Source: Nitrospira defluvii (GTDB taxonomy: Bacteria > Nitrospirota > Nitrospiria > Nitrospirales > Nitrospiraceae). From it: 64,000 nt of DNA. The notes below the pieces were generated by a model. That model was not told the origin of the DNA, did not search any database, and saw only the letters and a program-made list of their open reading frames with translations. The stretch covers positions 124,001 through 188,000 of the forward strand of contig NZ_CAJNBJ010000017.1 in assembly GCF_905220995.1 (NCBI RefSeq), in the 5' to 3' direction. Numbering within the stretch: position 1 is the stretch's first letter; every line of letters begins with the position of its first letter. Below, piece after piece: positions 34,025 through 42,145 of this stretch. The position numbers and the translations under genes are program-made.

Positions 34025-34535
34025 ATCTATGCTCCTCAAAGCGATTGGTCTGAGATACACTCACGGTGCCTTGCGACTTACTCTTCATTAGGAAGGATAG
34101 GGCAAAGAGGCACCTTCGACAATTCCGCTGAGGGAGTACCCCAAAAGGCATAGCCGGTGGGAGAACTCGTTCGCTCGGTATGCGGGGCTGAAAGACCGCT
34201 AGATTCGGACTTCCAATCGGCGCCATGCGCGGATAGGCTATACCTTCCAGGTCGATTCTAGCCATTCTGCTGGAGAAAGGCTGGAGTCCCTCGGGCCGTA
34301 CGGGTATATAGTGCTGAATCAGGTGTGTGTGAAAATTGTCACGCGCCCCAGCCAGTGGGAGTAGATAATTATCGAGCGATGCCGGGGAGATTGAATCCTT
34401 CGGTGTAGTTGACGCGAAGTGGGCTCGCGAGCAGTTCGGTGAACGAGGAGGCGGCACTAACAACCGTATCGCGCCATTCACGAGGTTCCCTCTCGGCAGG
34501 CGCAGTGTTCTCTCGGATGCGCCGAGAGACAGCGA
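34025..34535. other. Intergenic region without a supported gene
   Basis: Between the polyferredoxin gene and the DUF2252 fragment. A minus-strand frame ending RVNYTEGFNLPGIAR (stop near 34372) has no recognisable family and poor start; I do not call it. The region may contain further gene debris next to the duplicated fragment. Confidence 0.4.
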
Positions 34536-34663
34536 GTGCGCACCTGGGGGACCGGGCATACATCAAGGCCGTTCAGCGCGACCTTGCTGAGCGAAACTCC
34601 GGATGGCTGCGGACGGCCGCCAAGGCCATGGCGAAGCATATCCTTGTGGATTGGAAAGAGTAG
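34536..34663 (+). pseudogene. 3' fragment of a DUF2252 gene (partial duplicate)
   Basis: The reading HLGDRAYIKAVQRDLAERNS, then GWLRTAAKAMAKHILVDWKE, matches the C-terminus of the DUF2252 protein at 30764-30880 (HLGDQPRIKAVQRDLAARKS, then GWLRKAAKAMTKVTLVDW). DNA similarity continues past the stop (GGCTGAGCACCAT and GGAAGAACG in both places), so this is a duplicated gene end, not convergent protein similarity. Confidence 0.85.
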
Positions 34664-34715
34664 GCTGAGCACCATGCTGAGTAGCGCATCACCGGAGTGG
34701 AAGAACGGGCGGCCG

Positions 34716-35180
34716 ATGACGGCATATCCGCTGAATCTGCCGGGCCTAGTCTACGGAAGCGCCATGCCGTTCGGCCTCTATGATCCCGAAGGGAGATTGT
34801 TGCCGGAGTTCAGAGCCGCGGCCATCCATGCGGTGGTGCTGCTGGCTGAGCCAGACGAATGTCGTGAGAAAACGGGGCGAGACCTGCTCGCGATCTATCG
34901 TGACGAAGGGCTAACGGTGTTTCCGTTGCCGATTCCCAACTACGGCATTCCTGTCGATGGCCGCCTGACCGATGTCCTCCGGCAGGCCCATGAACAGGCC
35001 GTGCGGGGGCGTAACCTGCTCATCCACTGTTCCGCCGGGCTCGGGCGTACGGCGCTGTTTGCGACGTTGTTGGCCCGATCGGTCTTGGGACTCTCGGGGC
35101 CTGATGCCCTGGCCTGGCTGGGACGCCATCAACCAGGCGCGCTCCTCACGCCTGCGCAAATCATGCTGATCATGGAATGA
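34716..35180 (+). CDS. Protein-tyrosine / dual-specificity phosphatase-like protein
   Basis: A 154-residue protein with the phosphatase loop HCSAGLGRT (Cys and Arg of CX5R) near residues 105-113 and a candidate general-acid region in the preceding PNYGIPVDGRLTD loop. The fold pattern is that of small dual-specificity phosphatases. The start at 34716 gives MTAYPLNLPGLVYGSAMPFG; an in-frame ATG at 34674 lies in sequence copied along with the DUF2252 fragment and is less likely. Confidence 0.78.
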   Translation: MTAYPLNLPGLVYGSAMPFGLYDPEGRLLPEFRAAAIHAVVLLAEPDECREKTGRDLLAIYRDEGLTVFPLPIPNYGIPVDGRLTDVLRQAHEQAVRGRNLLIHCSAGLGRTALFATLLARSVLGLSGPDALAWLGRHQPGALLTPAQIMLIME

Positions 35181-35207
35181 GCCATCGGGCTAATGGCTGC
35201 CGATCGT

Positions 35208-35762
35208 TCATTTCTTTGTCTTCGCCGCATAGGTCTCCACCGTCTCCCGAATCTTGACCCACTTGTCCCAGCCGTAACTCTTAGCCGTGTTCCGGATCGC
35301 GTCTTTCGCGGCATCGAGAGCTTTCCTGACCTGTTCCCGGTCCATCGTGGACGCATGTCGAACGATGATCTGCAGGGTTTGCGGATCGGCGAGCACGATG
35401 TCGAGCGAGTAGGGCCGGTCTGGTGTGGCTTCCCGTCGGAGGGCGGCTCTCGTCACCAGGGCCAGCCATTCCCCTTCCGTGGGCGTATAGGGGGCTAGGC
35501 CTGGACGGGCAGGCGTGGACTGCGTCTCCATGGTTGCCGTTTCTTCCCTAACCGTCTGACATTGATTCTCGCTACAGGCCTTGAGACGCATCCGTCGGTT
35601 TTCCAAACAGCTGTTTTTATCGTCAGCGCTGATGGCGTTCTCAAGGCATTTGCGGACTTCTTCTTCGGCGGCGTAGAAACAATCTGAACAGGGACTTTGG
35701 GCAGCGACCGGTGCGGTGAGTAACAAAAGCAGAGTCAGAGTGAACAACAGCCGTCGGGTCAT
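35208..35762 (-). CDS. Exported cysteine-containing protein of unknown function
   Basis: A 184-residue protein with a signal peptide (MTRRLLFTLTLLLLLTAPVAAQS). The mature N-terminal part has six cysteines in a helical pattern (SPCSDCFYAAEEEVRKCLE, then SCLENRRMRLKACSENQC), probably disulfide-linked. The C-terminal half is a soluble alpha/beta segment. No family recognised. It converges with the phosphatase gene. Confidence 0.65.
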   Translation of the reverse strand: MTRRLLFTLTLLLLLTAPVAAQSPCSDCFYAAEEEVRKCLENAISADDKNSCLENRRMRLKACSENQCQTVREETATMETQSTPARPGLAPYTPTEGEWLALVTRAALRREATPDRPYSLDIVLADPQTLQIIVRHASTMDREQVRKALDAAKDAIRNTAKSYGWDKWVKIRETVETYAAKTKK

Positions 35763-35890
35763 GATCAGGTCTCTCCTGCCCCATTCTCTACGCTTCTCGG
35801 CTGGCTATTTCAATCGTATCGGCGTGCCGCAGGCCCCGGTGATCGTTCCAGAGGAGCCCGCGGGGCTGCTGCGCTGGAAGAGGAGGCGAG

Positions 35891-36085
35891 TCAGGATCCA
35901 ACAGCGGCTGCAACTTCCTCCCAGCGGCAATCCTCCACGACGTCCCGTCCATGGGTGACTTCGAGGATTCCAATGTAGATGAGCTGCGCCCCTCGGGACC
36001 AGTCGGAGTCGAGAGGAAGGCCCCGGAATGCGGCCTCGGCGGCTTTGTGTTCATCATGTGTGAGCACACTGTCATCGGTGTACAT
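35891..36085 (-). CDS. Small protein of unknown function (64 residues)
   Basis: Starts MYTDDSVLTHDEHKAAEAAF and ends WEEVAAAVGS; acidic, no signal peptide. GAGGTG lies four bases before the ATG. Compact composition and a proper ribosome site argue for a real gene, but no homologous family is recognised. Confidence 0.5.
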   Translation of the reverse strand: MYTDDSVLTHDEHKAAEAAFRGLPLDSDWSRGAQLIYIGILEVTHGRDVVEDCRWEEVAAAVGS

Positions 36086-36114
36086 GGTGCACCTCTTTCA
36101 TCCTGTGCCTCAGC

Positions 36115-36294
36115 TTATGCGGCTTGGTCAGGCAACGTCAGACGAGAAAGCCGGATCTGTGTTCTGGTCGAGAGCAGCCTCGACAGGGGAAGCTTCATGA
36201 ACTCTCGGACCGAGAGGAGCCAGATCTCTTCCTTCTCATGACCGGGCTGTTGGCGGTCGTTCCGACGAACCGGGCGTTGCCATTGCTGTTTCAT
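36115..36294 (-). CDS. Small basic protein of unknown function (59 residues)
   Basis: Starts MKQQWQRPVRRNDRQQPGHE and continues WLLSVREFMKLPLSRLLS. GGAGG lies five bases before the start at 36294. It is rich in Arg and Gln and lies 29 bases upstream of the previous small gene on the same strand, so the two may form one transcript. Confidence 0.5.
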   Translation of the reverse strand: MKQQWQRPVRRNDRQQPGHEKEEIWLLSVREFMKLPLSRLLSTRTQIRLSRLTLPDQAA

Positions 36295-36823
36295 GGTGAC
36301 CTCCTCCTGTGACAACGAGTGGTGAACCTGCCTATTGCTGTTCTATCGCGAGCCCTCCGTGGCCACGACTAGCGGAACCCCTGGGCCTTGGAGGCCAATT
36401 CCCTAGTTCATGAGGTCGACAATTCCATCAAGTTCTTGGTGCGCGGTGATCAGCCGCTGCTGTGTCGCATCGGCCCGCGCGCATTATGTGCTGAGTGAAA
36501 GAGGTGGTGGCCTCACTGATCGATGTGCGAAGGCTTCGCTGGATCGGCTTCAGTCATTTTAAGGCCGATGGATGTGGTTCGCTGCCGGAATGGCAATAAG
36601 TCGCCCCGCAGGCGGATGCGGTCTGCAGCCTGGTGGGGAAACTGGTCGGGGTCCTCGGTGGCGGAGCCACCATCACGGCTCCATCTCCATGAAATTGTTT
36701 TCATGCTGCTCTAATCCGTTCCTCATGTTGCCGAATTACAGTGGGGCAGGGTGAGTCAGGAAAGACGCCCACCGGCCGCCCTTGTGAGGGCGTCGAGTGT
36801 GGCACATGGGGGGAGGCAGAGTC
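36295..36823. other. Intergenic region with a GACGCCC/GGGCGTC hairpin
   Basis: No supported gene in 529 bases. A 7-base perfect inverted repeat (36764-36770 with 36788-36794) lies just upstream of the next gene. Two short overlapping frames near 36520-36710 on opposite strands lack ribosome sites and are not called. Confidence 0.4.
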
Positions 36824-37147
36824 ATGAAAGACGTGATGAGAGCTCCATCGAGAGTCGAACGCAGTGTTCAGTCTGAAGCTACCAGGCCGCTGCCACGCGG
36901 TCTCTCAGAGCTTGCCGCCAGGTTGTTCAGCGTCAATGCGGAACGCTGGCGGCGGCGGGCGCAGTTTTATGAGCGCCATCGCGACTATTTTCCACGGTTG
37001 GCCTCGAGCCCGTTTATCGATCGCTGTCGCGAGTTGGAGGCGGCGTCTCGAGAGTTCGCACGTCGGTTGTTTGCCGTGCCGCCTCAGGACGAGTTGGTGC
37101 CGGTCCGGGTGACGGTCTCGCGACTGACGTCCTCACGGATACGGTAA
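36824..37147 (+). CDS. Small basic protein of unknown function (107 residues)
   Basis: Starts MKDVMRAPSRVERSVQSEAT. The middle is an Arg-rich helical segment (LSELAARLFSVNAERWRRRA, then QFYERHRDYFPRLASSPF). A GGGGGGAGG run precedes the ATG by seven bases. No domain recognised. Confidence 0.5.
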   Translation: MKDVMRAPSRVERSVQSEATRPLPRGLSELAARLFSVNAERWRRRAQFYERHRDYFPRLASSPFIDRCRELEAASREFARRLFAVPPQDELVPVRVTVSRLTSSRIR

Positions 37148-37246
37148 ACCATATGCACCGTGTGATCGGATTCCAGCATTGAATCTGACCGGCTGACGGC
37201 TTACGCTACGTCAAATGGCCGTCAGCCTGTTCAGAAGGGGGAATGT

Positions 37247-38155
37247 ATGCTGGTCTTTCGAATTGTGCTCGCGCTAGGACTGGTTGGTGTCGTCGGCTGC
37301 GCCGGCACGGCTCCGCCAGTGCGTACCAACAGCGGCGCGCATCCCCCCCAACTATCCGACGTCATTCCGCCCGATCAGCCCTTCACTCGCCATTTGGTCA
37401 ACGTGGATGGCCTGCGCCTGAGTGTGCTGGAGGCGGGAACGGGCGATCCGATCGTGTTCGTGCACGGGGTCGTGACGACCAGCAATATCTTCCCCAAATA
37501 CGTCGGCGCCTATGCGCCGGAGTTTCGCGGTATTGCGGTCGATTTGCGTGGCTATGGCGATTCGGAAAAGCCGCCGACCGGCTTCACGATCGAGCGGTTT
37601 GCACGCGACCTGATCGGGCTGGCCGATGCATTGGACATCAAGAAGGCGGTCTGGGTCGGCGTGTCGATGGGCGGGATGATTCTCCAACAGCTGGCCTTGG
37701 ACCATCCTGAACGGGTACGGGCGCTGGTGTTGGTGTCGACCACGGACGGGGCGATGATCCTGGATAAGGACATTCCGACCATCGGGCAGTCTCGCGACTA
37801 TCGCGAGGTGTCGAAGCGCATGATCGTCGATAGTTTTCCTGCCGGCACATTGGCGAAAACCTATCAGTCGCTGCTCGAACGAATTCCTACCTGGAACGGC
37901 ACGGTAATTCGGGAGGCGCTCACGTCCATGTCGCAGTTCAACGTCCATGGTCGACTCTCGGCGATCACGGTGCCCACGTTGATCATGGTGGGAGCGAAAG
38001 ACGATGTAGCAACCCCGGCCATTGCCATGGGGATTCAGGGGCAGATTCCCGGCGCACAGCTCGTGGAATTCAACACCGGCCATTTCATGATGGCTGAAGA
38101 CCCGGACCGGTTTCGGACCGTGCTCGCGGATTTTCTCAGGCAGCTTCCGCGGTGA
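37247..38155 (+). CDS. Alpha/beta hydrolase, probable lipoprotein
   Basis: A 302-residue protein. The N-terminus is a lipoprotein-like signal with a lipobox at VVGC-AG (Cys near residue 18). The hydrolase fold follows: VFVHGVVTTSN (oxyanion His-Gly), VAVDLRGYGDSEKP, GVSMGGMI (nucleophile Ser), an Asp in GAKDDVATP and the catalytic His in TGHFMMAEDPDRF. It resembles epoxide-hydrolase/haloperoxidase-type esterases. Substrate unknown; it should sit at the outer face of a membrane. Confidence 0.82.
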   Translation: MLVFRIVLALGLVGVVGCAGTAPPVRTNSGAHPPQLSDVIPPDQPFTRHLVNVDGLRLSVLEAGTGDPIVFVHGVVTTSNIFPKYVGAYAPEFRGIAVDLRGYGDSEKPPTGFTIERFARDLIGLADALDIKKAVWVGVSMGGMILQQLALDHPERVRALVLVSTTDGAMILDKDIPTIGQSRDYREVSKRMIVDSFPAGTLAKTYQSLLERIPTWNGTVIREALTSMSQFNVHGRLSAITVPTLIMVGAKDDVATPAIAMGIQGQIPGAQLVEFNTGHFMMAEDPDRFRTVLADFLRQLPR

Positions 38156-38200
38156 GGGAAATGGACGCGCTGAGCCGTCGTGCACAGCGTTCTGCGGGGA

Positions 38201-38209
38201 TGGTATGAT
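38201..38209 (+). promoter_or_regulatory. Extended -10 promoter
   Basis: TGGTATGAT, 46 nt before the ATG at 38255. Confidence 0.45.
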
Positions 38210-38254
38210 GCCGAACAGGTGCTCACTTTGTTGTCCTCATAGGGAGAAGAGATT

Positions 38255-38671
38255 ATGACCATGCAGCTATCGCGTCACATCGTCGGGATTGCGTTGGGGC
38301 TTGTGTTGTGTGCAGGGACCGGCCTGGCGGCCGAGCCTGCAGACGTGGAGAAATTTGTGAACGCCCGCATCGAGATCGGCGAGATGATGACGAACTATTT
38401 CAAGGGCGGGGAATCGTATGGCTCAGGCCAGCGGCCGTCGCCGGAAAAGATGAAGGAGATGGGCGACGACATTCATGCGAAGCTCAGCGCGCTCTTGTCG
38501 AAACGTGGGCTGACGGTGGAGGAATATCGGGCGCGCAGCAAAGACGTGTTTGCCGATGAGGCTGCGGTGAATGGTTACCTGGCGGCGCATCCGGATCTCA
38601 AGACGCGGTATGACGCGTTACCATTGGGACGTATGGGTGGTGGCGGAGGCAGCACGGGACGGGGTTACTAA
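38255..38671 (+). CDS. Exported protein of unknown function
   Basis: A 138-residue protein with a signal peptide (RHIVGIALGLVLCAGTGLA-AE). The mature part is helical (VEKFVNARIEIGEMMTNYF, then KMKEMGDDIHAKLSALLSKR, then LTVEEYRARSKDVF), in the style of small periplasmic stress proteins. It ends in a Gly-rich tail (GRMGGGGGSTGRGY). AGGGAGAAG precedes the start. It has its own promoter and terminator. Confidence 0.62.
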   Translation: MTMQLSRHIVGIALGLVLCAGTGLAAEPADVEKFVNARIEIGEMMTNYFKGGESYGSGQRPSPEKMKEMGDDIHAKLSALLSKRGLTVEEYRARSKDVFADEAAVNGYLAAHPDLKTRYDALPLGRMGGGGGSTGRGY

Positions 38672-38711
38672 TGGGTATGGCCCTGTGATCTTGCTGGGCT
38701 AGGCGAGCGAG

Positions 38712-38753
38712 GAGGCTCGACATGTCGTATGGCACGTCGAGCCTCTTTCTGTT
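38712..38753 (+). terminator. Rho-independent terminator
   Basis: Perfect 10-base stem GAGGCTCGAC (38712-38721) / GTCGAGCCTC (38736-38745), extended by two more pairs past a mismatch, and followed by TTTCTGTTT. It ends the plus-strand gene before the convergent cupredoxin gene. Confidence 0.85.
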
Positions 38754-38774
38754 TCGGGTGTTGAGCTGCGGCGG

Positions 38775-39224
38775 CTAGATCACCTGGATGATCAGGTTGG
38801 TCAGGTGTTCCATGCCGATGCAGTCGAGGATGCAGTAGGCGCGATATTGCGTGCGCCCCTTCTCGCCCGCGAGAAAGCTCACGGTCGATTCCCGGTTCAT
38901 CATCCACAGCGGGCTGGTTTCCTGCTTCCAGCCGTCCTCGGCTCGGAGGGCGATCTGGTGGGTATCTCCCGCAGCCAGGCTGGTGAGGTCTTCACCGAAG
39001 ACGAAGGTGATCTTCACCATCGTGTCTTTGGGGATTTGTAGCATCCGCTTTCCGCCATAGGGTTTGCCCTTCTCATCGAAGAATCCCTTTTCGCTCACGC
39101 GGACCTTGATCTCCAGCGGAGCCTTGTCTGAGCCTGCGGCATAGGTCAGCGCCGGCGCCGCCAAGGCGGCGGCAAAGGCCAAGGTGGTAAGTCCGGTGGC
39201 GAATCGCTTTACGATCTCCTTCAT
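38775..39224 (-). CDS. Exported cupredoxin-like protein with a CuA-like C-x3-C site
   Basis: A 149-residue protein with a signal peptide (cleavage near LTYA-AG). The mature part is a single beta-sandwich with a His in GDTHQIAL and a late loop YCILDCIGMEHL. The two Cys spaced by three, a Met and a His resemble the CuA loop of cytochrome-oxidase subunit II and nitrous-oxide reductase. The spacing to His is one residue longer than in classical CuA, so a modified copper site is likely. It is probably a periplasmic electron carrier or copper chaperone. Confidence 0.65.
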   Translation of the reverse strand: MKEIVKRFATGLTTLAFAAALAAPALTYAAGSDKAPLEIKVRVSEKGFFDEKGKPYGGKRMLQIPKDTMVKITFVFGEDLTSLAAGDTHQIALRAEDGWKQETSPLWMMNRESTVSFLAGEKGRTQYRAYCILDCIGMEHLTNLIIQVI

Positions 39225-39457
39225 GGTCCTGATCTCCTGTATGCAGACCGGCTGGTTCAGCCGGCCCTTCCCTGGTCGGGATCGACGTTGGTGAACTGTT
39301 GTGGAGGACGAGAGCGGAGTGGGTTATTCAGTACGATGCGGACTGTGTTCCCGAACGCTTCGCCTGCTGTATTGACCTTAGCACAGCATCGCCGGTTGGC
39401 AAGTTCTTTCACCGGAGCAGCAGGCGCGGGAGGTAGGAAAAAAGGAGAGGGTTCGAC

Positions 39458-40279
39458 TCAGGGTATACCCTGGTGAAGCAGGGCCCTGGCGTCTGCGATC
39501 GGAAGTTCTCGCCAGGCGCCTGGTTGGAGATCGCCCAACGTGAAGGGGCCATAACGAATCCGGCGCAGCCTGGTCACTTCATGGCCGAGGGCGTTGAAGA
39601 GGCGCCGGATTTCGCGGTTCTTGCCTTCGGTCAGTGTGACTGCTAGGTGAGATTCGCGACCGGAATGTTTCTGAATCGTCACTGCGGCGCACCGTAAGTA
39701 CTCGCCGTCATCTTCTAGTCCATCGATGGCCGCTTGCCGCACCTGGTCCGTGACGTTTCCACGTACGGTGACGAGATACTCGCGCGGGATCTTGTGCCTC
39801 GGGTCGGTAAGAAAACTGGAGAGGGTGGAGACATTGGTGAGGAGGAGCAGTCCGCTGGTCGCTTGGTCAAGCCGCCCCACCGCGTGCAGGCGTTTCATCT
39901 CCGGAGGGAGCACGTCGAAGATTGTCCGGCGTCCCTGTTCGTCGTGATGCGTGGTGACGCAGCCCTTTGGCTTGTGAAAGAGAACGAAGCGCGGCGGACT
40001 CTGTTGCAGCGGCTGCTCATCGAGCGCGACGGCATCACCGGGCCATTCGACCCAGGTGTCCGGCTGGCGCACGATGCGTTGATTGATACGGACACGTCCG
40101 GCCCTAATCCACTCCTGCGCTTGTTTTCGGCTGGCGATGCCGAGTTTCGACAGAAGACGGTCCAGCGTGACGCGTGGGGTCTCGCCTCTGGACGCAGATG
40201 CTGCCCGGCCGGTCGAGGTTGCCTGAGGCGCTCCAGCCTCTCGTGGCGGCGAAGGCTTTCTGCTGGGTGGCGGTGCCAT
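39458..40279 (-). CDS. RluB/RsuA-family pseudouridine synthase
   Basis: A 273-residue protein. After a Pro/Ser-rich N-terminus an S4 RNA-binding domain begins (LDRLLSKLGIASRKQAQEWI). The catalytic domain has VGRLDQATSGLLLLTN with the essential Asp, KIPREYLVTVRG and LTEGKNREIRRLFNALGHEVTRLRRIRYG. It converts a uridine to pseudouridine in rRNA; RluB (23S) fits best, though RluE/RluF-like specificity is not excluded. Confidence 0.88.
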   Translation of the reverse strand: MAPPPSRKPSPPREAGAPQATSTGRAASASRGETPRVTLDRLLSKLGIASRKQAQEWIRAGRVRINQRIVRQPDTWVEWPGDAVALDEQPLQQSPPRFVLFHKPKGCVTTHHDEQGRRTIFDVLPPEMKRLHAVGRLDQATSGLLLLTNVSTLSSFLTDPRHKIPREYLVTVRGNVTDQVRQAAIDGLEDDGEYLRCAAVTIQKHSGRESHLAVTLTEGKNREIRRLFNALGHEVTRLRRIRYGPFTLGDLQPGAWRELPIADARALLHQGIP

Positions 40280-40355
40280 GGCGTGACTCTACACGGACGT
40301 CCAATGAAAAGCAGCAGGGGAGTGGTGAGAGACGGCTGCATGTCATGAGCACCGA

Positions 40356-40364
40356 TGGTATGAT
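40356..40364 (+). promoter_or_regulatory. Extended -10 promoter
   Basis: TGGTATGAT, identical to the element at 38201, 46 nt before the ATG at 40410. Confidence 0.45.
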
Positions 40365-40409
40365 GCCGATGGTGGTGGTCTCGGTCTTCGATGCGGAATC
40401 AAAGGACGG

Positions 40410-40805
40410 ATGATGCTGAACTATCTGATGATGATCATGGGGGCGATTCTGTTGATCGGTGGGCCCGCTTCGGCGGAGTGGGTGCTGATCGGCGGCACGC
40501 ATAAGTATGACGGGTATGTCGATATGGCCACGATCGGGCCGAGCGGCAAGACCGTTACGTTTTGGACATTGAAAGACTTTAAAGTCGATCGGCAGATTCC
40601 GCAGGGGACCTATCGGTCGGTGAAGGTCAAGAAGCAAATCGACTGCGACGCCCGGAAGAGCCGGCCGCTGCAGACGAAGTATTATGCCGGGCAGATGGCA
40701 AAGGGCCGTCCCATGCAGGCAGGGAAGGCGACGTGGGAATGGTCGCGAGTCACGCCGGGGAGTGACGGCGAGGCAGAGTTCAAGATTGCCTGCAAGAAGG
40801 GATAG
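40410..40805 (+). CDS. Exported surface-adhesin E-like small protein
   Basis: A 131-residue protein with a signal peptide (cleavage near ASA-EW). The mature domain reads WVLIGGTHKYDGYVDMATIG, KTVTFWTLKDFK and then CDARKSRPLQTKYYAGQ, and two Cys (in QIDCDA and KIACKK) probably form a disulfide. The pattern matches the surface-adhesin protein E type of domain found in many small secreted proteins. A second ATG at 40413 is equally possible. Confidence 0.6.
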   Translation: MMLNYLMMIMGAILLIGGPASAEWVLIGGTHKYDGYVDMATIGPSGKTVTFWTLKDFKVDRQIPQGTYRSVKVKKQIDCDARKSRPLQTKYYAGQMAKGRPMQAGKATWEWSRVTPGSDGEAEFKIACKKG

Positions 40806-40857
40806 CGGCCTGCGACGAGGCGACGCGCGGGGCCTGAAGTCCGGCGCCGCCTCTGTT

Positions 40858-40863
40858 TAGAAT
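40858..40863 (+). promoter_or_regulatory. -10 element immediately before the flavoprotein gene
   Basis: TAGAAT (TGTTTAGAAT) ends only 10 nt before the ATG at 40874, so the transcript would be nearly leaderless. Confidence 0.4.
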
Positions 40864-40873
40864 AGCGCCCACC

Positions 40874-42133
40874 ATGTCTGTCACGCCACGCGTCATCATC
40901 ATCGGTGCCGGGCTCGCCGGGTTGGCCTGTGCCCGTGTGTTGGTTAAGCGTGGCTTGGCCTGTACCATCCTTGAAGCCTCTGACGATATCGGCGGCCGGG
41001 TTCGCACCGATCGTGTCGACGGGTTTCAGCTCGATCGCGGATTCCAGGTCTTTCTGAGCGGCTATCCAGAAGCCACAGCGGTGCTGGACTATTCCGCCCT
41101 CCGATTACAGGCCTTTCACCCCGGTGCGTTGGTTCGCTACGCCGGTCGCTTCCATCGCCTCAGTGATCCATTTCGCCGTCCGCAGGATGTGCTGGCCACG
41201 GTGATGAATCCCGTCGGCTCGCTGCGTGACAAACTGACCGTGCTCAGCTTGCGGCAGGACGCATTGCACCGACAGCTGTCTGCGCGCGCAAGTGGAGTGT
41301 CGCATAGCACGCTGGAAGCCTTGCAGGCATACGGATTCTCGCCAGCCATCCAGGAGCGGTTTTTCCGCCCGTTTCTCGGCGGGGTCTTTCTCGACCAGTC
41401 GTTGTCGACGCCGTGTGGAGTCTTCGAGCAGGTGTGGGCGGCGTTTTCGCGCGGAGCCATTGCGTTGCCGCAGGAAGGGATGGGCGCGATCGCCCGGCAA
41501 CTAGCCGACGGGATTCCCGACGGGACCGTTCGGCTGCGCGCGCCAGTGGCTCGCCTCGATGGAGGCCGTGTCGTGCTCGCGTCCGGTGAACGACTGGATG
41601 CGGACGCCCTCGTGCTGGCGACCGACTTTTCGACGGCCGCGGCGCTACGCGGTGAGCCGGTTCCGACCGATCCTGGTCGTCAATCGATCTCGCTCTATTT
41701 CGATGCGCCTGCGCCGCCGGTGCGAGGCCCATGGCTGATGGTCAACGGAGACGGTCAGGGACCGATCGGCACGGCATCGGTGTTAAGCGAGGTGGCATCG
41801 AGCTATGCGCCGGCGAGACGGGCCTTGGTGGCCGTGAGCCTGGCCAACCAGGCTGCCTCGGATAGTCCCGAGCTGCTTGCCGCCGTCCGGCGACAAGCGC
41901 GCGACTGGTTTGGCGGGCAGGTGGAGACTTGGCGACATCTGCGGACCGATCGTATTATGCGGGCTTTGCCGCCGCTCTCGCTCCTTGCGGGAAGGAACGG
42001 GGAGAGCCAACCTCGGCTGCGACGCGGTCTGTATCACTGCGGTGACTATTGCGCCTCCGGGACGCTTGATGGGGCGTTGCGCTCCGGGCGTCACGCCGCC
42101 GAGGCGATCCTTGCCGACTTCAAAACGTTGTGA
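40874..42133 (+). CDS. FAD-dependent amine-oxidase/desaturase-type oxidoreductase
   Basis: A 419-residue flavoprotein. The FAD site is VIIIGAGLAGLACARVL, with Glu in ILEASDDIGGRVRTD (the GG-doublet) and the C-terminal FAD motif HCGDYCASGTLDGALRSGRHAAEAIL. The family includes protoporphyrinogen oxidases, carotenoid desaturases and amine oxidases; the closest feel is a plant/cyanobacterial-type desaturase-like protein. Substrate is unknown. A Sel1-repeat gene follows 12 bases later, probably co-transcribed. Confidence 0.82.
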   Translation: MSVTPRVIIIGAGLAGLACARVLVKRGLACTILEASDDIGGRVRTDRVDGFQLDRGFQVFLSGYPEATAVLDYSALRLQAFHPGALVRYAGRFHRLSDPFRRPQDVLATVMNPVGSLRDKLTVLSLRQDALHRQLSARASGVSHSTLEALQAYGFSPAIQERFFRPFLGGVFLDQSLSTPCGVFEQVWAAFSRGAIALPQEGMGAIARQLADGIPDGTVRLRAPVARLDGGRVVLASGERLDADALVLATDFSTAAALRGEPVPTDPGRQSISLYFDAPAPPVRGPWLMVNGDGQGPIGTASVLSEVASSYAPARRALVAVSLANQAASDSPELLAAVRRQARDWFGGQVETWRHLRTDRIMRALPPLSLLAGRNGESQPRLRRGLYHCGDYCASGTLDGALRSGRHAAEAILADFKTL

Positions 42134-42145
42134 GGGGGAGCCTGT

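Noticed and set aside
34369-34566. Minus-strand frame ending in RVNYTEGFNLPGIAR
   Set aside because: The end looks protein-like, but there is no start signal, no family and it overlaps the duplicated DUF2252 fragment; kept only as possible debris.
36513-36714. Two overlapping 63-codon frames on opposite strands
   Set aside because: Neither has a ribosome binding site or a recognisable product.
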